Source: Albifimbria verrucaria (lineage: Eukaryota; Ascomycota; Sordariomycetes; Hypocreales; Stachybotryaceae). From it: a stretch of DNA of 64,000 bases. The DNA is taken from contig JAHREC010000045.1 of assembly GCA_020081605.1 (NCBI GenBank), positions 558,001 through 622,000 of the forward strand, read 5' to 3'. Shown here one piece after another: positions 36,566-48,587 of this stretch; positions within the stretch are counted from its first letter, which is position 1; the number at the start of each line of letters is the position of its first letter. The notes beneath the pieces were generated by a model. The model ran no database searches, had not been told where the DNA came from, and saw only the letters and a program-made list of their open reading frames with translations. A program made the translations under genes and the position numbers.

Positions 36566-37599
36566 TTAACCACGTTCGTGGGAACGTGTTGGCATTTCTT
36601 GAGGGTCATGAATAGGTACGGCACCGGGTAACTCCGAGGGTTCTGTGTACAAGCTTTTGTTTTCCCAGGTTGTCGACCCCGTGGCTTCAAAAACTCCACT
36701 AGGATTCGCAGCCACGAAGCCGTCTTGTTTTCGAAAATGATGATAATAATTTGCAGGTTCAGCGTCTCCAGTTGATGCTTCTAGTCTTTTGTTTCGTCTC
36801 CTCCGTACGAACCAGAAGATTAGACCCCGATGATGATCACAACTGCAGACCCAGCAATTGCACCAGCAATGACTCCAGAACTATTGTTTTTAGTGCTGTC
36901 ATCACTCTGAGTCTCGTTGGTTTCAGAAGCTCCGCTCGTCGAAGATGCTGGCGGAGCCTCTGATTGTGACACTGGCGCTGTTGTTGCAGAGCTGGTGGTG
37001 CTGCTAGGACTAGTTGATATCGATGCTGAGGTAGTTGTCGCTATAGGTGCCACTCCAATTGTGGTTATCGCGGATGGAGTTCCTAAGACATTGAAGTTAG
37101 AATAAAATCCCAAAGGTCGATCTGATGCATCAAATCATGTTATGAGAAGTCAACCCTTGGTGGCCTTACCTGCAAAGAACTGTACACCCTTTTTGTTCTT
37201 ACAATCAACTCGGTCTTTCACCTTGTTTATACACCAATACAAATCCTCATCAGTATCTTCACATTTTTCGAGGCCCGACCCGCCAGACATGTTATCGACG
37301 TCCGGGTTATTGCAAAACGTCGGGCAGCTCGAGCTCCGCCAGGTCTTATCGGTACACGATCCACGCGCATATTTGGCTGCCCCAGCATATTTAATCTCCA
37401 ATCCCGTAGTCTGGCAAATTCCATTCGACATGCAGGCGTATCCTTGGGCACAGCAAGCTGATTCAACAGTGTCGTCGCCACATGGTTTGTCGTTGCGGGC
37501 TAAGGTCCCGTCGGGGTAGTAACATGCCGCAGATGCCGATATGATGAGCCAAGAGGCTATAATCCAAAGAACTACTGTTGCATGAATATTAGAAAACAT
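36566..37599 (-). CDS. Cysteine-rich single-pass membrane protein (one frame break)
   Basis: Exon 1 (37599-37170) and exon 2 (37082-36566), joined in phase 1, give about 315 residues. A signal peptide ending near ISASA is followed by a cysteine-rich ectodomain beginning CYYPDGTLARNDKPC, with CC...G..C and later paired cysteines. This arrangement is shared by many uncharacterised ascomycete surface proteins. Next come a Ser/Thr-rich stalk, a transmembrane helix (GVIAGAIAGSAVVIIIG...LIFWF), a basic stop-transfer RRRRNKR and a cytosolic tail. The frame slips at the GGGG just before the end of the helix (about 36827-36830); one more G restores the reading. Architecture suggests a surface sensor or adhesin; the ligand is unknown. 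Confidence 0.78.
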
Positions 37600-39824
37600 G
37601 TTGAAGAACGGTGTGTCTTTGGACACAGGTGTCCAAAGAAAATGACAAAGAGATGAGGAAAGGGAGCAGAGCCCAAGCCAAAGGGGCGGGCGTAGAAGCC
37701 CAAGATGAATTATAAAACGCGACGCCTTCAGCCAGACCCGCGATGTGCGCTTTTCACACAATAGTGGGAAGGTACAATCCTGAACGAGCTAGCACTACAG
37801 TCTATTGTTGGATTTTAACTGTGTGTTGGTTGTTGTCCAAGCTGCACAACCCTGCTCTGGCTTACGAAGTCCGCGTCATTAGCTCCCTGTGCGGGTCAGA
37901 TCAGGGGCAGAGCGGCTATGTCGAGTCAAGGGGTTTGCCCCATGCTTACATCCGCAGACATGAGTAGTACAAGCTAAATGCAGGCGTTCTCCTCTCTTCC
38001 CCTGCCATGTCAAGCCATCTCATCCTCCCAGTGCGCATTGGGATCTAAACTTGAGCCACGACCGGTCGCAGAAAATCTCAGCTCCCTCAACCAACGGCTG
38101 TTCTAGGTGGCTGTAGGCAAGACCTGGCAAGAACGAGAAACAGAGACGCTCGCTTAAGGGAGAGGATAGGTAACGTATCATGGCTGCTTTATATCGGTGG
38201 CGTTGGCCTCTACGCGATATGTATTATGAAGCAAACGGCCCTCCAGTAGCTGTTTGCACCGCCTCTGTACGGGTTTATGGCGCTAGTCTAAATTTTCTTA
38301 ACCCCATGTCGTTCAACTCGAGAGGAGACGTATCAGTTCTGATGCATGTTCCTCACTGGTAATCGATGCGACTCATGCAGATGAAGAGGTGAGCGAATGG
38401 CCTTACATTTGTTGACATTCTCACGGCTTTTTGCATCTCGATTGGCGTGAATACATAAGAAATTTCAACGTGTAACTGGATGAGCAATTTGTTTCTTCAT
38501 AATCTTATAGGCATTTTCTCTGGGATGAAATACTAACCCATCTCTATTTCTACATAAGAAAGAATAATAATAAGTAAAACCCATGTTGAAATACGCTCTT
38601 CTACATCACGTCTGCCTTCAAATTATTGGTTCAATATCGATAAATTGAGTTAGAGCATCAAATCTCTCAAAAGTTTCAACCACCCACCCTAGGTATGGCT
38701 GTGGTAAGATGGCCCAGGCGGTGGTGGCTCTTGGAGCATCCAAAGCTCCAAGTAAAATCTATCAGACTGAATTGACAAAATATAAACTGATAGGCCCCAG
38801 CATATTGAGGTTGTAGACAACTGGCCCAGTGGAGATGCACCACCATTGTGCTTATTACACTATGGCTACACCGCCTATCCCCATTCAACCCATAGATTTT
38901 GAGTTACAACATTTAAGACATTCCAGGGCGGCTACATTCTTTGGGGTTTCAGGCGTTCGAGATACAGTGGAAACTGAAATGAGAGGCAGGTGCTCGCTCG
39001 ACAATGTTCGAGCTGCAAAAGAAGCTCCTTCATGGCAATCCATCCTGCAAAAATGCAAAGTTCGTCATGGAGAGAATATATCATGAGGAGATTAATCTAC
39101 ACTATCTAATGTCACTCTAAGTGATACCTTGCTAAATAACCTTGCCACAGGACACTATGATATCATGCCCCTGTTTGATGGGCTTCCTGTCCTCGTAGTA
39201 GCCCGTTGGTAGCTCCTGAGACCGGCATTGGCAAGGCTGCGGGTATTACCTTCAATTGGAAAGTACTCAAAGAACGTTGAGGAAGTCCCCGGTTTTCACC
39301 ATCATTACCGCTGTTTCGTTTGCAGTCGTTGCGACCGGACGGCCCCCGAGCGAATGGAAGTATCATACCATGGAAGTTCGGAACTTAGGCGGCAACGACA
39401 CTTATTGATTAACTAAGGACCTATTACAGAGTTGCCACTCTCCTACCTGTAATGGGGAAACCGCAACAAAGTAGAAACAACACCTGACTTGTGCGTTGCC
39501 GATCTAGGGCGTGGAGAATACGAATGAAATGGGTTTCGTATTGACCCTGCCTTGGGAATGGATTCAGGTGGAACTTTTTCGTCATCGGCCTCGGCATTGC
39601 TGTATCGTGGAGAAGGGCACTTCGTATTCAAAAGATGGGGCCGCTGTGGACCCCTGCTATCGACATTGCCGAGTCAATGCAACGCTGATCATATATGACG
39701 TTGGGCCAATGGAACGCTTGGGCAAATGAGTATTAAAAGATGTGCTTCCCTCCGATTGAGTGAATCCTCAGCCTGCAATCACACCTAGATCCTTTTCCCA
39801 TCATAAATCCAGACTATCATCACG
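37600..39824. other. Long intergenic region, no gene recognised
   Basis: About 2.2 kb upstream of the AA1-like gene and of the membrane-protein gene. Open frames of 60-85 codons occur on both strands, without motifs or splice support. Nothing else can be supported. Confidence 0.55.
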
Positions 39825-40456
39825 ATGCGTGCCTTCACCGTCGCTACCAGCCTTTTCGCCGCTCTCGCCGCTGCGGCCCCGGCTAGCAATGTTGCCCGGC
39901 AAGACTCCGATCCCTCTGAGAACATTGAGATCAAGGACTTCCTCGTGCGCAAGTACAATGAGGATAGCGGCTCGGTAACTATCAACGTTGTCGACTTCAA
40001 GCTCAGTGGTGACAACGCTACCGACCTAAGCTGCACCGCCCAGAACCCTCCGTGGCCCGAGCCTACCGAGGTTTTTACCTGTGGCGATAGCAAGTACAGG
40101 TTCAGCCTGCAGCCTGGCCAGGAGGGAGGCGAAGAATTCGGCCTCCGTGTTTACCACGAACTTGGCACTGCGTAAGTCGTTCAGATTTTACCCGGGATAA
40201 GTGCGACAAGACTCGAAACTAACTCTTTGGTAACAGTTTCGGATACTGGGGACAGGGAGAGGTTCCCACTTACTGCCGGGCTGGCGGAAACGGTGCTGGC
40301 GATTTCGTCTGCACTCAGGTTGCAGATACCACCATCGTGATCAGCAGCAACCCTCCCCATCAACCCTTAAGTACAGGTCGAACATACCGGTCTATGGTTT
40401 GGACAACATATTTAGATTTTGTAAAATTTACCACAAAGGATAATGATTATGATTAA
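39825..40456 (+). CDS. Secreted AA1-like domain protein (Alt a 1 family)
   Basis: Two exons (39825-40171, 40237-40456) with a 65-bp intron give about 188 residues without a frame break. The signal peptide is MRAFTVATSLFAALAAAAPA. The mature protein has VRKYN...SVTINVVDFKLSGDNATDLS, FTCGDSKYRFSLQPGQEGG, FGLRVYHELGTA, FGYWGQGEVPTYCRAGG and DFVCTQVADTTIVIS, matching the four-cysteine beta-barrel AA1-like family. These proteins are abundant secreted products of plant-associated fungi, and some relatives are allergens or trigger plant responses. The last 30 residues after ISSNPPHQP look atypical; the natural stop may lie near 40370 if a base is missing there. Confidence 0.85.
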
Positions 40457-40709
40457 GAACAAATTGCATTCTAACACTGGTGATTTCCCACGATGCTGCT
40501 TGTCGAGATTGGGTAAACTTGTTCATGACAGCTCCGGATGCAATCGTGAGCATTTGTGCGAAGGGCTCATAAGTTTCAGCATTATAGTGTGCTTGTCAAA
40601 GGTAAATATCTTCTGGCTTCTGAATACAAGGAATAAAACATAGCCTGATCATATGTGGCGTATAAATCCAATTATATCCAACACCAGAACATAGTTTCCA
40701 TAACATGAA
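40457..40709. other. Intergenic, convergent 3' spacer
   Basis: Short non-coding stretch between the AA1-like gene and the ankyrin gene. Nothing notable. Confidence 0.6.
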
Positions 40710-43634
40710 CTAGTAGGACTTCCTGGCGTCAAGGTGAGACATATTGATAATAGGACGGTGTGGGTTGTGGTTTGTTGAGTTATCACTGACTCTTCGTCCT
40801 ATTCCGAAATTGAGGCCTTGGTTGGGTGGTTGGGGTGAAGCTTCGTGAACGAACACAGCATTGTCTTGTCTGCTGTCATTGATGTCTTGACTCGTCTGCA
40901 GTGAATGATCAGTCTCTTCGTGTTTAGAACTCGTGTCAAATGTGCCGTCGTCCTCTCTGCTTTCATAGAGTCTGTCCAGGAAGCATAAGTTGCTATTTAG
41001 ATACCCTCCTTGACATTCATCGAGGAGCGAAGTTTTTAGCCGGGCGAAGGACACTTCGCAGAACTCTCTTAACGATTCAATGGCTGGTTCAATCATTCCT
41101 CTTGTAACCTGTAGACAGATCACTCTGAAAGTCTCCGCTTCACCGAAGATTCCAGCTTGTTGCTTTTGAACCATGACTGTTGCTAGAATTTCTTTGGCCG
41201 TAGAGAAGTAGCCAAGTTCAAGAAATTCTACAATTCTTTCCAGCTCCATTGCCTCTTCTCTGATATTTTGATCTCTGACAGCACGTAAAAGATTTTCAAA
41301 GATGCCGTCCGCCCCTCTTCCAACCTAAATTCTCCGTAGCCAGTGTTGATGTTTCGTACATTTCTGCTCCGCCAACGCAATGCGCTCAATGGCGTTGATC
41401 CATCACCCGATGTGCTTCGTATGTCAACACCCTTGATACATGTTGAAGATAAGACCTCCATCACTTCTCTGGTCCCGTAAGCTGCAGCATAATGCAAGAT
41501 ATTACGCCCGTTGCTTATCATATCTGTACGAGCGTCTGCATCAAGGTAGACTTTGAGAACCGCAGCGTTATGCCAAAATATTGCTGAAACGATTGGTGTT
41601 GCTCCAGTGGTATCTGACACATTGAGTAATCTCTGAGCCCCATAGTTTTCTAGTAATTGGTATCTCTCTTTGGCTGTTTTCAAGTCGATGTTGGACTGCG
41701 TGAGGCAATGTAACACTGTCCAACCATCTTTGTCAACCGCGTTTATAGAAGCACCATTCCGAAGCAACATGTCTATAATCCTATGAGCATCACAACTTTC
41801 AGATCTGACTGCCCACATTAATGGGGTGCATGCCCATAGATTGGTTGCATCCACTTCGCAGTCGTGGTCAAGAAGCAACTTTGCACAATCTCCTGCACCA
41901 AACCGACTGGCAACATGTAATGGTGTCTCTCCTCGCCGAGACTTTAAATCCAGTGAAGCGCCAAGCCAAAGCAATTGCCGCGCTGCAGCAATATTGTTGC
42001 ACCGGCAGGCGGTATGAAGAAATGATTCTCCTAATGGATTTCGAAAGCTGATCAGATCCTCCCTTGACCAAAGCTGAAACTTGGTGAGATCGTCTCCTTC
42101 TCTAATTGCGGCGTATACTTCCCATTGTTCGTCTTCTGTAACTTCGTCATCAAGAATAACAGAAAATTGTCTTAGGCGGTCGCAGTCATCCTTGGACAGC
42201 TGTGTCAGATTCTCTGAAGCCCAATAGCACAACCATCCAGCAGATCTGCCATGAATTAGAGACCAGGTTTAATCTACCAACATTCTGGAAAAATGGAAAT
42301 ACCTTTTCGCATCTTCGTTACTTGCCTCTCTCACGAGATGCATGAACGCTGGCAACTTCTGCGACACAAAGGCGAAGTCGTTGAATAAGATCAACTATGA
42401 TATTTAGTGGATTCACATATCTCACACAGAATGGACGTTCTACCTCTAGTATGCTTAAACCCCAGGCCCCTCGTCCATGATTGAGATTTCGTATTGGGCC
42501 ATGGTGGCTCGTAGAATGGTCATATCTAGTTGGTACATCGAGGTCCAGAGCTGGTGGTTGTTCGGAATACTTGCGATGGGTTTGATGGAAACAGATACAC
42601 GTGATGAAAACCCCAATGTAAAATTGCAGAAATGTCACCTCTCTGGCGCAACAAAGGGTATCGAAAGCGCAGCTCGGCGTGACCCGCGCGCGGGAGGCAG
42701 TAACATTTGTGACAATTTGAACCTCTCTGATCTCCTTTTGTCACGGAGATATTGAGAATCCCCAACCAACATGCTTTGTAGGGAAACCTTTGCCGAGGCG
42801 ATCGTTGTCTATGACACTGACAACTACAGGGAGCTAGCAAAGGGACAAGTGGCGAAGTCGGATCTGTATTTTGATTACCCACCATAACCTGAAAAGACTT
42901 ATTCTTCTCAGATTGTGATGTGCTGGTTATTATGTTTTCATTTGTGGTATGCTCGTTGTGTGGGTGGTCTTTATTTCTTTTGGAATATTCCACAATACTG
43001 CCAGCACTCTCCTTCAGAGTTACTGATTGTTCTTTAAGTAATTCGAGCATGGTTAATGCTATTTCGACGGTTGACCTATGGCAGTTTAGCGTGAATAGCA
43101 ACAGGCTTTAGGGAGTGTCGTACCCTTGGACGAGTAAGGCGTATGGTCCCATCGCAGCCTCCAACTGTCGACGAAGACGACGACATCGATCGCAGAGTTC
43201 TCTTATTTCGTGTCTATCTGACAACCATCTCATCCTTGATATGCGCCTCTGCTTTGAAGCCTTGTCCATTGAAGCACAATCCTCAAAGCGGCTGTGCAAT
43301 TGGCTGCTGAATTGTTCCATATCTAGTCTCAATTGCTTTAAATATGGGGGTTCCAAAAGCTTAGTTACCGTAGCTGCTCTACTGCGTCCATTCGAGTTAA
43401 TATCGATGGCATCGGAAACATGCTGGTAATAGTTTCTCATATACTGTAGCTATATCGGGGTCAGCATCACTGCAGGTGGGCTGTCAGTTGCTTTGGCACA
43501 CACACCTCCTCAGCAAGCAGATTAACCTCCTTGCAAGGGTTTTTGAGCCCTTGTAAAAAGGCTATAACTCTAGGATAAGATTCTATTGCTTGTCCGATAG
43601 CGATAAAACTTGCAATAGCACCTATGACCTCCAT
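40710..43634 (-). CDS. STAND-type N-terminal domain protein with ankyrin repeats (interrupted)
   Basis: The ATG at 43634 begins MEVIGAIASFIAIGQAIESY, typical of the fungal N-terminal domain that precedes STAND/NACHT modules. After an intron, a helical segment continues (MRNYYQHVSDAIDI, then LRRQLEAAMGPYALLVQG). A middle part carries the CSCQCH signature common in this ankyrin family. The C-terminal half has consecutive ankyrin repeats: ESFLHTACRCNNIAAARQLL, GETPLHVASRFGAGDCAKLL, CTPLMWAVRSESCDAHRIID and NILHYAAAYGTREVMEVL. No P-loop or NTPase domain is visible between them. Frame breaks occur near 42600 and 41240. Such proteins are candidates for self/non-self or stress signalling, but no function is established. 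Exon boundaries in 42200-43100 are approximate. Confidence 0.7.
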
Positions 43635-44973
43635 ATTAGCGGTTGCAAGGCTTATCTCCAGAGGGTTTTTGGTGATGTAAGGATAATGTAAGGGAAGGTC
43701 TGAGTCTCAGCTCTAAGCCACAATTTTGAGGCACTGCTGCAGCTGAACTGCATAGTTGCATAGGAAGAAAGCCTGTGCTTTTGAATCATGTTCAAATCAG
43801 CCGTGCAGATCAATAACAGTGGCAGAATGTTTAACCAATCAACTGTTGGCAATTGGCGCAGGACTTTAGGTGTGAGGGTGTATATGACAAATTAAATAAT
43901 TTTCTAGCTATTGAGTCGCATGGTTCTTAATAATTCGGGTAGGAACCTGAAATCAGAATAAGAACACGATATATTTTGAGTCCTCTCAAGCCCTGCAATT
44001 GGTAGCCTGGCTACGTTGAGGTGCATCTTTGTTGCTGTATATTCGGTATATCCTAACCGTTAACTTTCACCCAATGGAGTGGCCATATCTCCTAAGCTAA
44101 AGTGAAGGGTCCAAACAAGCAGGCATGCTTCTCTTTTTCTTAGTGATAACTGAAGAAAGGGTCCGCTGTCAGTTTGACACAACCCATATCAACTGCTATC
44201 GTCTTATGAGGAAAGTATTGATACACTACGACTCCGCATTGTGTATTTTGAAATAGCATAATTTGTCAACAATAACGCGCTACATGGTCAGGATGCTCTA
44301 TATTCTCAGACCTGAAGAACTTACAGCGAAGCCTGCTGTCGCCGAACAACTGCGACCTGTAGATAGGCTGATGGACACTGTAAGACTTGAAATAATAAGC
44401 TCATATGGGCGGACGGTTAGTACGCAGCAACTTCGTGACGACTTTTGGCCCACGCCTTATTTCTCAGGAGTATGAGTCGTTTATTGCATCTAGTAACAAA
44501 TTTGCCTGTAAACGATGTGAAGTACCAGACTTAAAGAAATATGCCGTTCAATGTCACGCTTCGGTTCTTTCGCACAGGTTTGGTAGTTTCGCCATTCAGC
44601 TACAAGGACGCCTAATATTTATTTAGGTCCATATATCTAGTTAACTCGTGCAAAAGGCTAACTTATCAGGCTTCCCATATGTGCGTTTAAGCTGTCGCCT
44701 GTTTGTTTATGGTGACTGCACAAAGGCCTTTCTGCCGGTTTGTTTTTTCCCCAATGGCGTGCTTTCATATTCAAATTGATACACAGTCTTAAGGGCTTGA
44801 CGATTGGTCTCTTTCGATTAGTCAGGGTAGCGCTCGCTGCTAGTGAACTTTCCGTACCTTTCAAATGGTGCGTTGAATCCAAGCCGTGAATTGGCTTTCT
44901 ACTTTGCAATTCAGACTATCAAGCAAATCGTGTCTCTCAGCTTTGACCTCAGCACTCCTTCTCAAACAGCTAC
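43635..44973. other. Intergenic, no gene recognised
   Basis: About 1.3 kb containing the divergent promoters of the ankyrin gene and the glyoxalase-like gene. Open frames at 43652-43852 and 44263-44626 have no recognisable features. Confidence 0.55.
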
Positions 44974-45842
44974 CATGGCAACCCCGGCTATAGACCACGT
45001 TGTCATCCTTGTGCCACAGTCGTTCCTGGATGCCCCTCCCTCATGGCTTTCAGAAGCGTTCACGCTCTATCCTGGCGGAAAACATGTCGATGGCGCCACC
45101 CAGAACACACTCGTACTATTGCCTGACGGAAGCTATCTGGAGTTTATCGCATTTGTCCCAGGAGCTGATCCCGTCCTAAGGCAGAAGCACAGGTGGGGTG
45201 ACAAACATGAAGGCACTGTGATAGACTGGGCTTTGACGCTAGGCTCTACCGATGAAGGCAAAGATGGTACTGGCTTGATAAGTGATGTTACAGGAGAGGC
45301 CGCCTTTCGCGACATTCAGCGGAAGGTCAGTGAGACTCATACAGGAATCAGTTACCGCAACTTGGCCAAGGGCGGACGGAGAAGACTTGACGGCGTTGAA
45401 TTGAGATGGGCTGTATCCAGCCCCGAATGGGACGAGGAAGGAAAACGGTTTGACCCAGGCCAAGCTCCATTCTGGTGTTTGGATGATACCCCAAGACATC
45501 TCAGAGTACCTTTTGAGGACCCCGGAGTGGCTGTTCATGCAAGTGGCATCACGGGCATAGCAAGCATCGAAGTGCTACAAGTAGAGGACAACAGTCTAGC
45601 AGCTGTGTATAAGGCTGTGTTAGGGAGCCAAAACACGGGGTTGGATTCTCAATCCTCCATCCAGCAACACACTCCACCCCAGTGGCAAGGTCATACTAAC
45701 CAAAGGACCTCGTACAGGAATAGTGATTACCTTTCACACCGACAATAACAATTGGGCTGGTAAAACTATTGGTGGAAAGGTTGGCGAGTATGAGCTTCAC
45801 TTCGAGCTAGTTGGGTCAACCTCACAGGCTGAAGAAAATTAA
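44974..45842 (+). CDS. Glyoxalase-like domain protein (one frame break)
   Basis: The ATG at 44974 opens MATPAIDHVVILVP, with the metal-ligand-type histidine of VOC/glyoxalase-like folds. The pattern G.KHVDGATQNTLVLLPDGSYLEFIAF is typical of the fungal Glyoxalase_3 group. APFWCLDDTPRHLRVPF and HASGITGIASIEVLQ belong to the second half of the fold. The frame slips near 45640. Reading on in the next frame gives PSGKVILTKGPRTGIVITFH to the stop at 45840-45842, about 290 residues. Unlike most breaks here it needs one base fewer (or two more). Members of this group lack proven substrates, so no reaction is assigned. An upstream in-frame ATG at 44843 is less likely. Confidence 0.75.
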
Positions 45843-46232
45843 AGTATTCTTGGCCAATATGAATCCAGACTGTCAAAGTTGGCTTCTCGGTGATTTCTTG
45901 GCAGGAGTCGTTTTAGAGGATAAACTGTCTTGTAAATATAGTCATCATCTATAGGGCTTGCTATGTTTGAAACATCATGGCAGGTCTGCGAGGCTGCAGC
46001 ATAAACGGAAACCCCAGAGTCAATAAAAGCCTCCTGTTGATAGTTGGTATATTTGGTCTGTTTGACTCTTTTCAAATCCCTTATTTCGTCGCCCCAAAAA
46101 TAATGGGCAGCTACCTTGTGGTATGCGCTCTGCAGCAGCAGCTCCACGCTCTAACCGTCGTCTAGGCTCATGATTGAGAAAAATCGCTTTTATCAAGACA
46201 TCCCAGCCACAATCTCCCGTAAGGTTTCAGGT

Positions 46233-47914
46233 TTAGTTGGCCCAAAGTCGGACAGCCTTGTCTTTTCCACCACTGGCAACCCGTTGTCCGTCCACGCTCC
46301 AATCGACAGCATAGACCTCATCCTCGTGCCCTATCAAATCCCTCGCCATCTGGAAAGTCCGCAAATTCCATACCTTAAGTGTGGTATCCTTGGATGCTGT
46401 TACAAGAAGACGTGAATCAGCTGAGAAGGCGCACAAGTAGATGGGCGCGACATGGCCTCGGAGTGTTGTGATGAAAGAACCATCCCTAGGCTTTGGTTAG
46501 CGTATGAGACGATGCACATTCAATGGCCAGAGCTTACTTTGCGTTCCAGAGCTTGGTGTGGTTGTCCCAGCCCACGCTAGCAATAAGTCGGCCGTCAGGT
46601 GAGAAGGCTACGTGATTAACCATCTTCTGGTGCCCGACCATGCGAGTGACTGGCTTGTTCTTTGACTGGGTCGGGTCCCATAGATACATGGTGAAGTCGT
46701 CGCTTGCCGAGACCATGGTTTCGATGAGGTCTCCCTTGACCTTGGCAGCCTTTTCGAAGCGCTCCTTAGCCCTCGCCCTCTTGTCTTCAAGCGTCACGGG
46801 GATCTGGGTTCCAGGCTCAAAGAAGCCCGTTCGAAGTGCGTAGTCGGTCGACAACGCCAGGCTGTTGACCCAATGGGCGTGGCCTGTGAGGGTGCGTAGC
46901 AGCACGCCCTTGACCGGATCCCACATGCGCAGGGTCTTGTCGTGGCTGGCAGTGATGATGGTGCCACTCTCGCCGCCTGTGCCTCCCCACTTGACACAAC
47001 TGATGGCACTGGTGTGGCCGCTGAAGACATGCTCGGTCAGACCAGTGTTGACGTTCCACATCCTGCACGTGGTGTCCTTTCCAGCGGTGGCAAGACGAGG
47101 AGGCATCGCGCCACAGGTGATAGGGCTGCCATGCCATGGCTCTGATGTCCTTTACATGGCCCCTGAGAACCTTGTTGAGGGGTTCGCCTGTGCGAGGGTT
47201 CCATATCCGGGCAGTTTTGTCTACAAAAGAATTAGTTTTAGTTTTTGCTACGGAGATGCCGAAGCGAGCAGCCAGGACGACATACCCATGCTACATGTTG
47301 CAAGGAGTTCACCGTCAGGACTCCACGAGACACCAATAACGGGACCAGTGTGTCCCTTCAAAGTGAATTTGGGGTGCCCGTGTTCGCATCCCAAATACGA
47401 GCGGTGCAGTCTCCGCTGCCGGTGGCAAGTAAGCCACTCGTCGCAGGGGAGAATTGGGCGGCGAGGATGGCCTCGCCGTGTCCCGGTATCCTGTGAGACA
47501 ATCTTGACACCGCGTTCACCTTGAAAATGGCCTGGGGCTCAGCGACGAGACTCAGGACAGCCTCTGAAGGGCTCGTCACGCCGTGGGCTTTCAGGAGCTC
47601 AGGCAGCTCGGCTGGGCTGGCGGGAAGCTGGTTGATGACCTTGTCGGAGCCAGTGATGAGAATCTTGAAGCGGTAGGGCACAGCCTCCTCCTTGTCGTGC
47701 TGCAACAGCGTGTTCAACAACTGCGACATGTTCTTCTCCGTCGCATCTGCAAAGTTGACCTCGACTACATTAGCTAGCTGGGCGCCATCGCCATCCACGA
47801 AGCGAGCCCTGAAGGAGCCCTGGACTTGGGAGCTGGGGTCGTCATATTGTTGGACCTGCGTGCGCTCGAGCACCTCTCTTCGCTGCCTTTTCGAGGGGGC
47901 ACCACGGTCGCCAT
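46233..47914 (-). CDS. RSA4: Ribosome assembly protein Rsa4/NLE1 (Notchless), WD40 (three frame breaks)
   Basis: Nucle(ol)ar 60S assembly factor whose N-terminal NLE/UBL domain contacts the Rea1 AAA ATPase; essential in yeast. Exons 47914-47286, 47220-46538 and 46485-46233 are separated by short introns. The NLE domain (ARFVDGDGAQLANVVEVNFA; MSQLLNTLLQ) is followed by a WD40 propeller with repeats such as GHGEAILAAQFSP, GHVKDIRAMAWQP, HVFSGHTSAISCVKWGG, RTLTGHAHWVNSLALS, MVGHQKMVNHVAFSPDGRLI and LRGHVAPIYLCAFSADSRLL. Frame slips occur at 47895-47899 (G5), at 47371-47374 (G4) and near 47100. The first two are cured by one added base. Because the protein is expected to be indispensable, these are probably sequence errors. 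Confidence 0.95.
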
Positions 47915-48587
47915 GGTCAAAAGCCCAGAGGTTGTGAAGTGAATGAAAACTCTACCCTCTTGGTAGCATCTCACAGCATTTGCTTGATGGAGTAGAAATC
48001 TGAAATATTATGTAAGCAGGCCGGCCGGAGGAGAGATGAGTTGAGCAGAGCGAAAGTGGATATTCATTAAACTACTGCCTAAGGCATCCATTTAAGCACC
48101 GTTTGCTCTAAGGCACAATTCATTGCCCATTCCGTAGCGCCCATTGCCCAAACACCAAAACTCATGCCCTACACAGTCAACAATTCAGGCAAATGACCCG
48201 TCTCTTGGCGACGAAACACTTCACAAGGAGAGTATGGTTCACCACACGGAGAGCCCTTTACGGTGCAAGAACCAGGCCAGATCAACACGATACCTGCTAT
48301 GGTGGGTGGGTCACGCCTGTTGTTCATCACATCTTCGTCATAACAAAGAACACATGGAAGAGTTGATATGAATTTGTAGCTATATATCAAGAAAGAAGCA
48401 TATGTACGGAATCGTGATGCCAAATCTGCCATCGGTTTCCCAAAGAACGCAACATGGTTGTTCTGTGAAACTGGCTTTCTTCCCTTCCCGTCGTTTATCT
48501 CTGCTTTTACATGGTTCGGCATTCATCAGACGAAGAACAACTCAAGGAGACAAGCCAAAAACAGAACCGAACTTCTCTCTCTCTCAC
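47915..48587. other. Intergenic, no gene recognised
   Basis: About 0.7 kb between RSA4 (5' side) and the 3' end of the GH7 gene. Open frames at 48144-48371 and 48169-48522 are unsupported. Confidence 0.6.

Noticed and set aside
39664..39680. TTGCCGAGTCAA resembling the glycine-cluster element
   Set aside because: It lacks the GGTGA half (reads GGCAA), is single, and is not next to a one-carbon gene.
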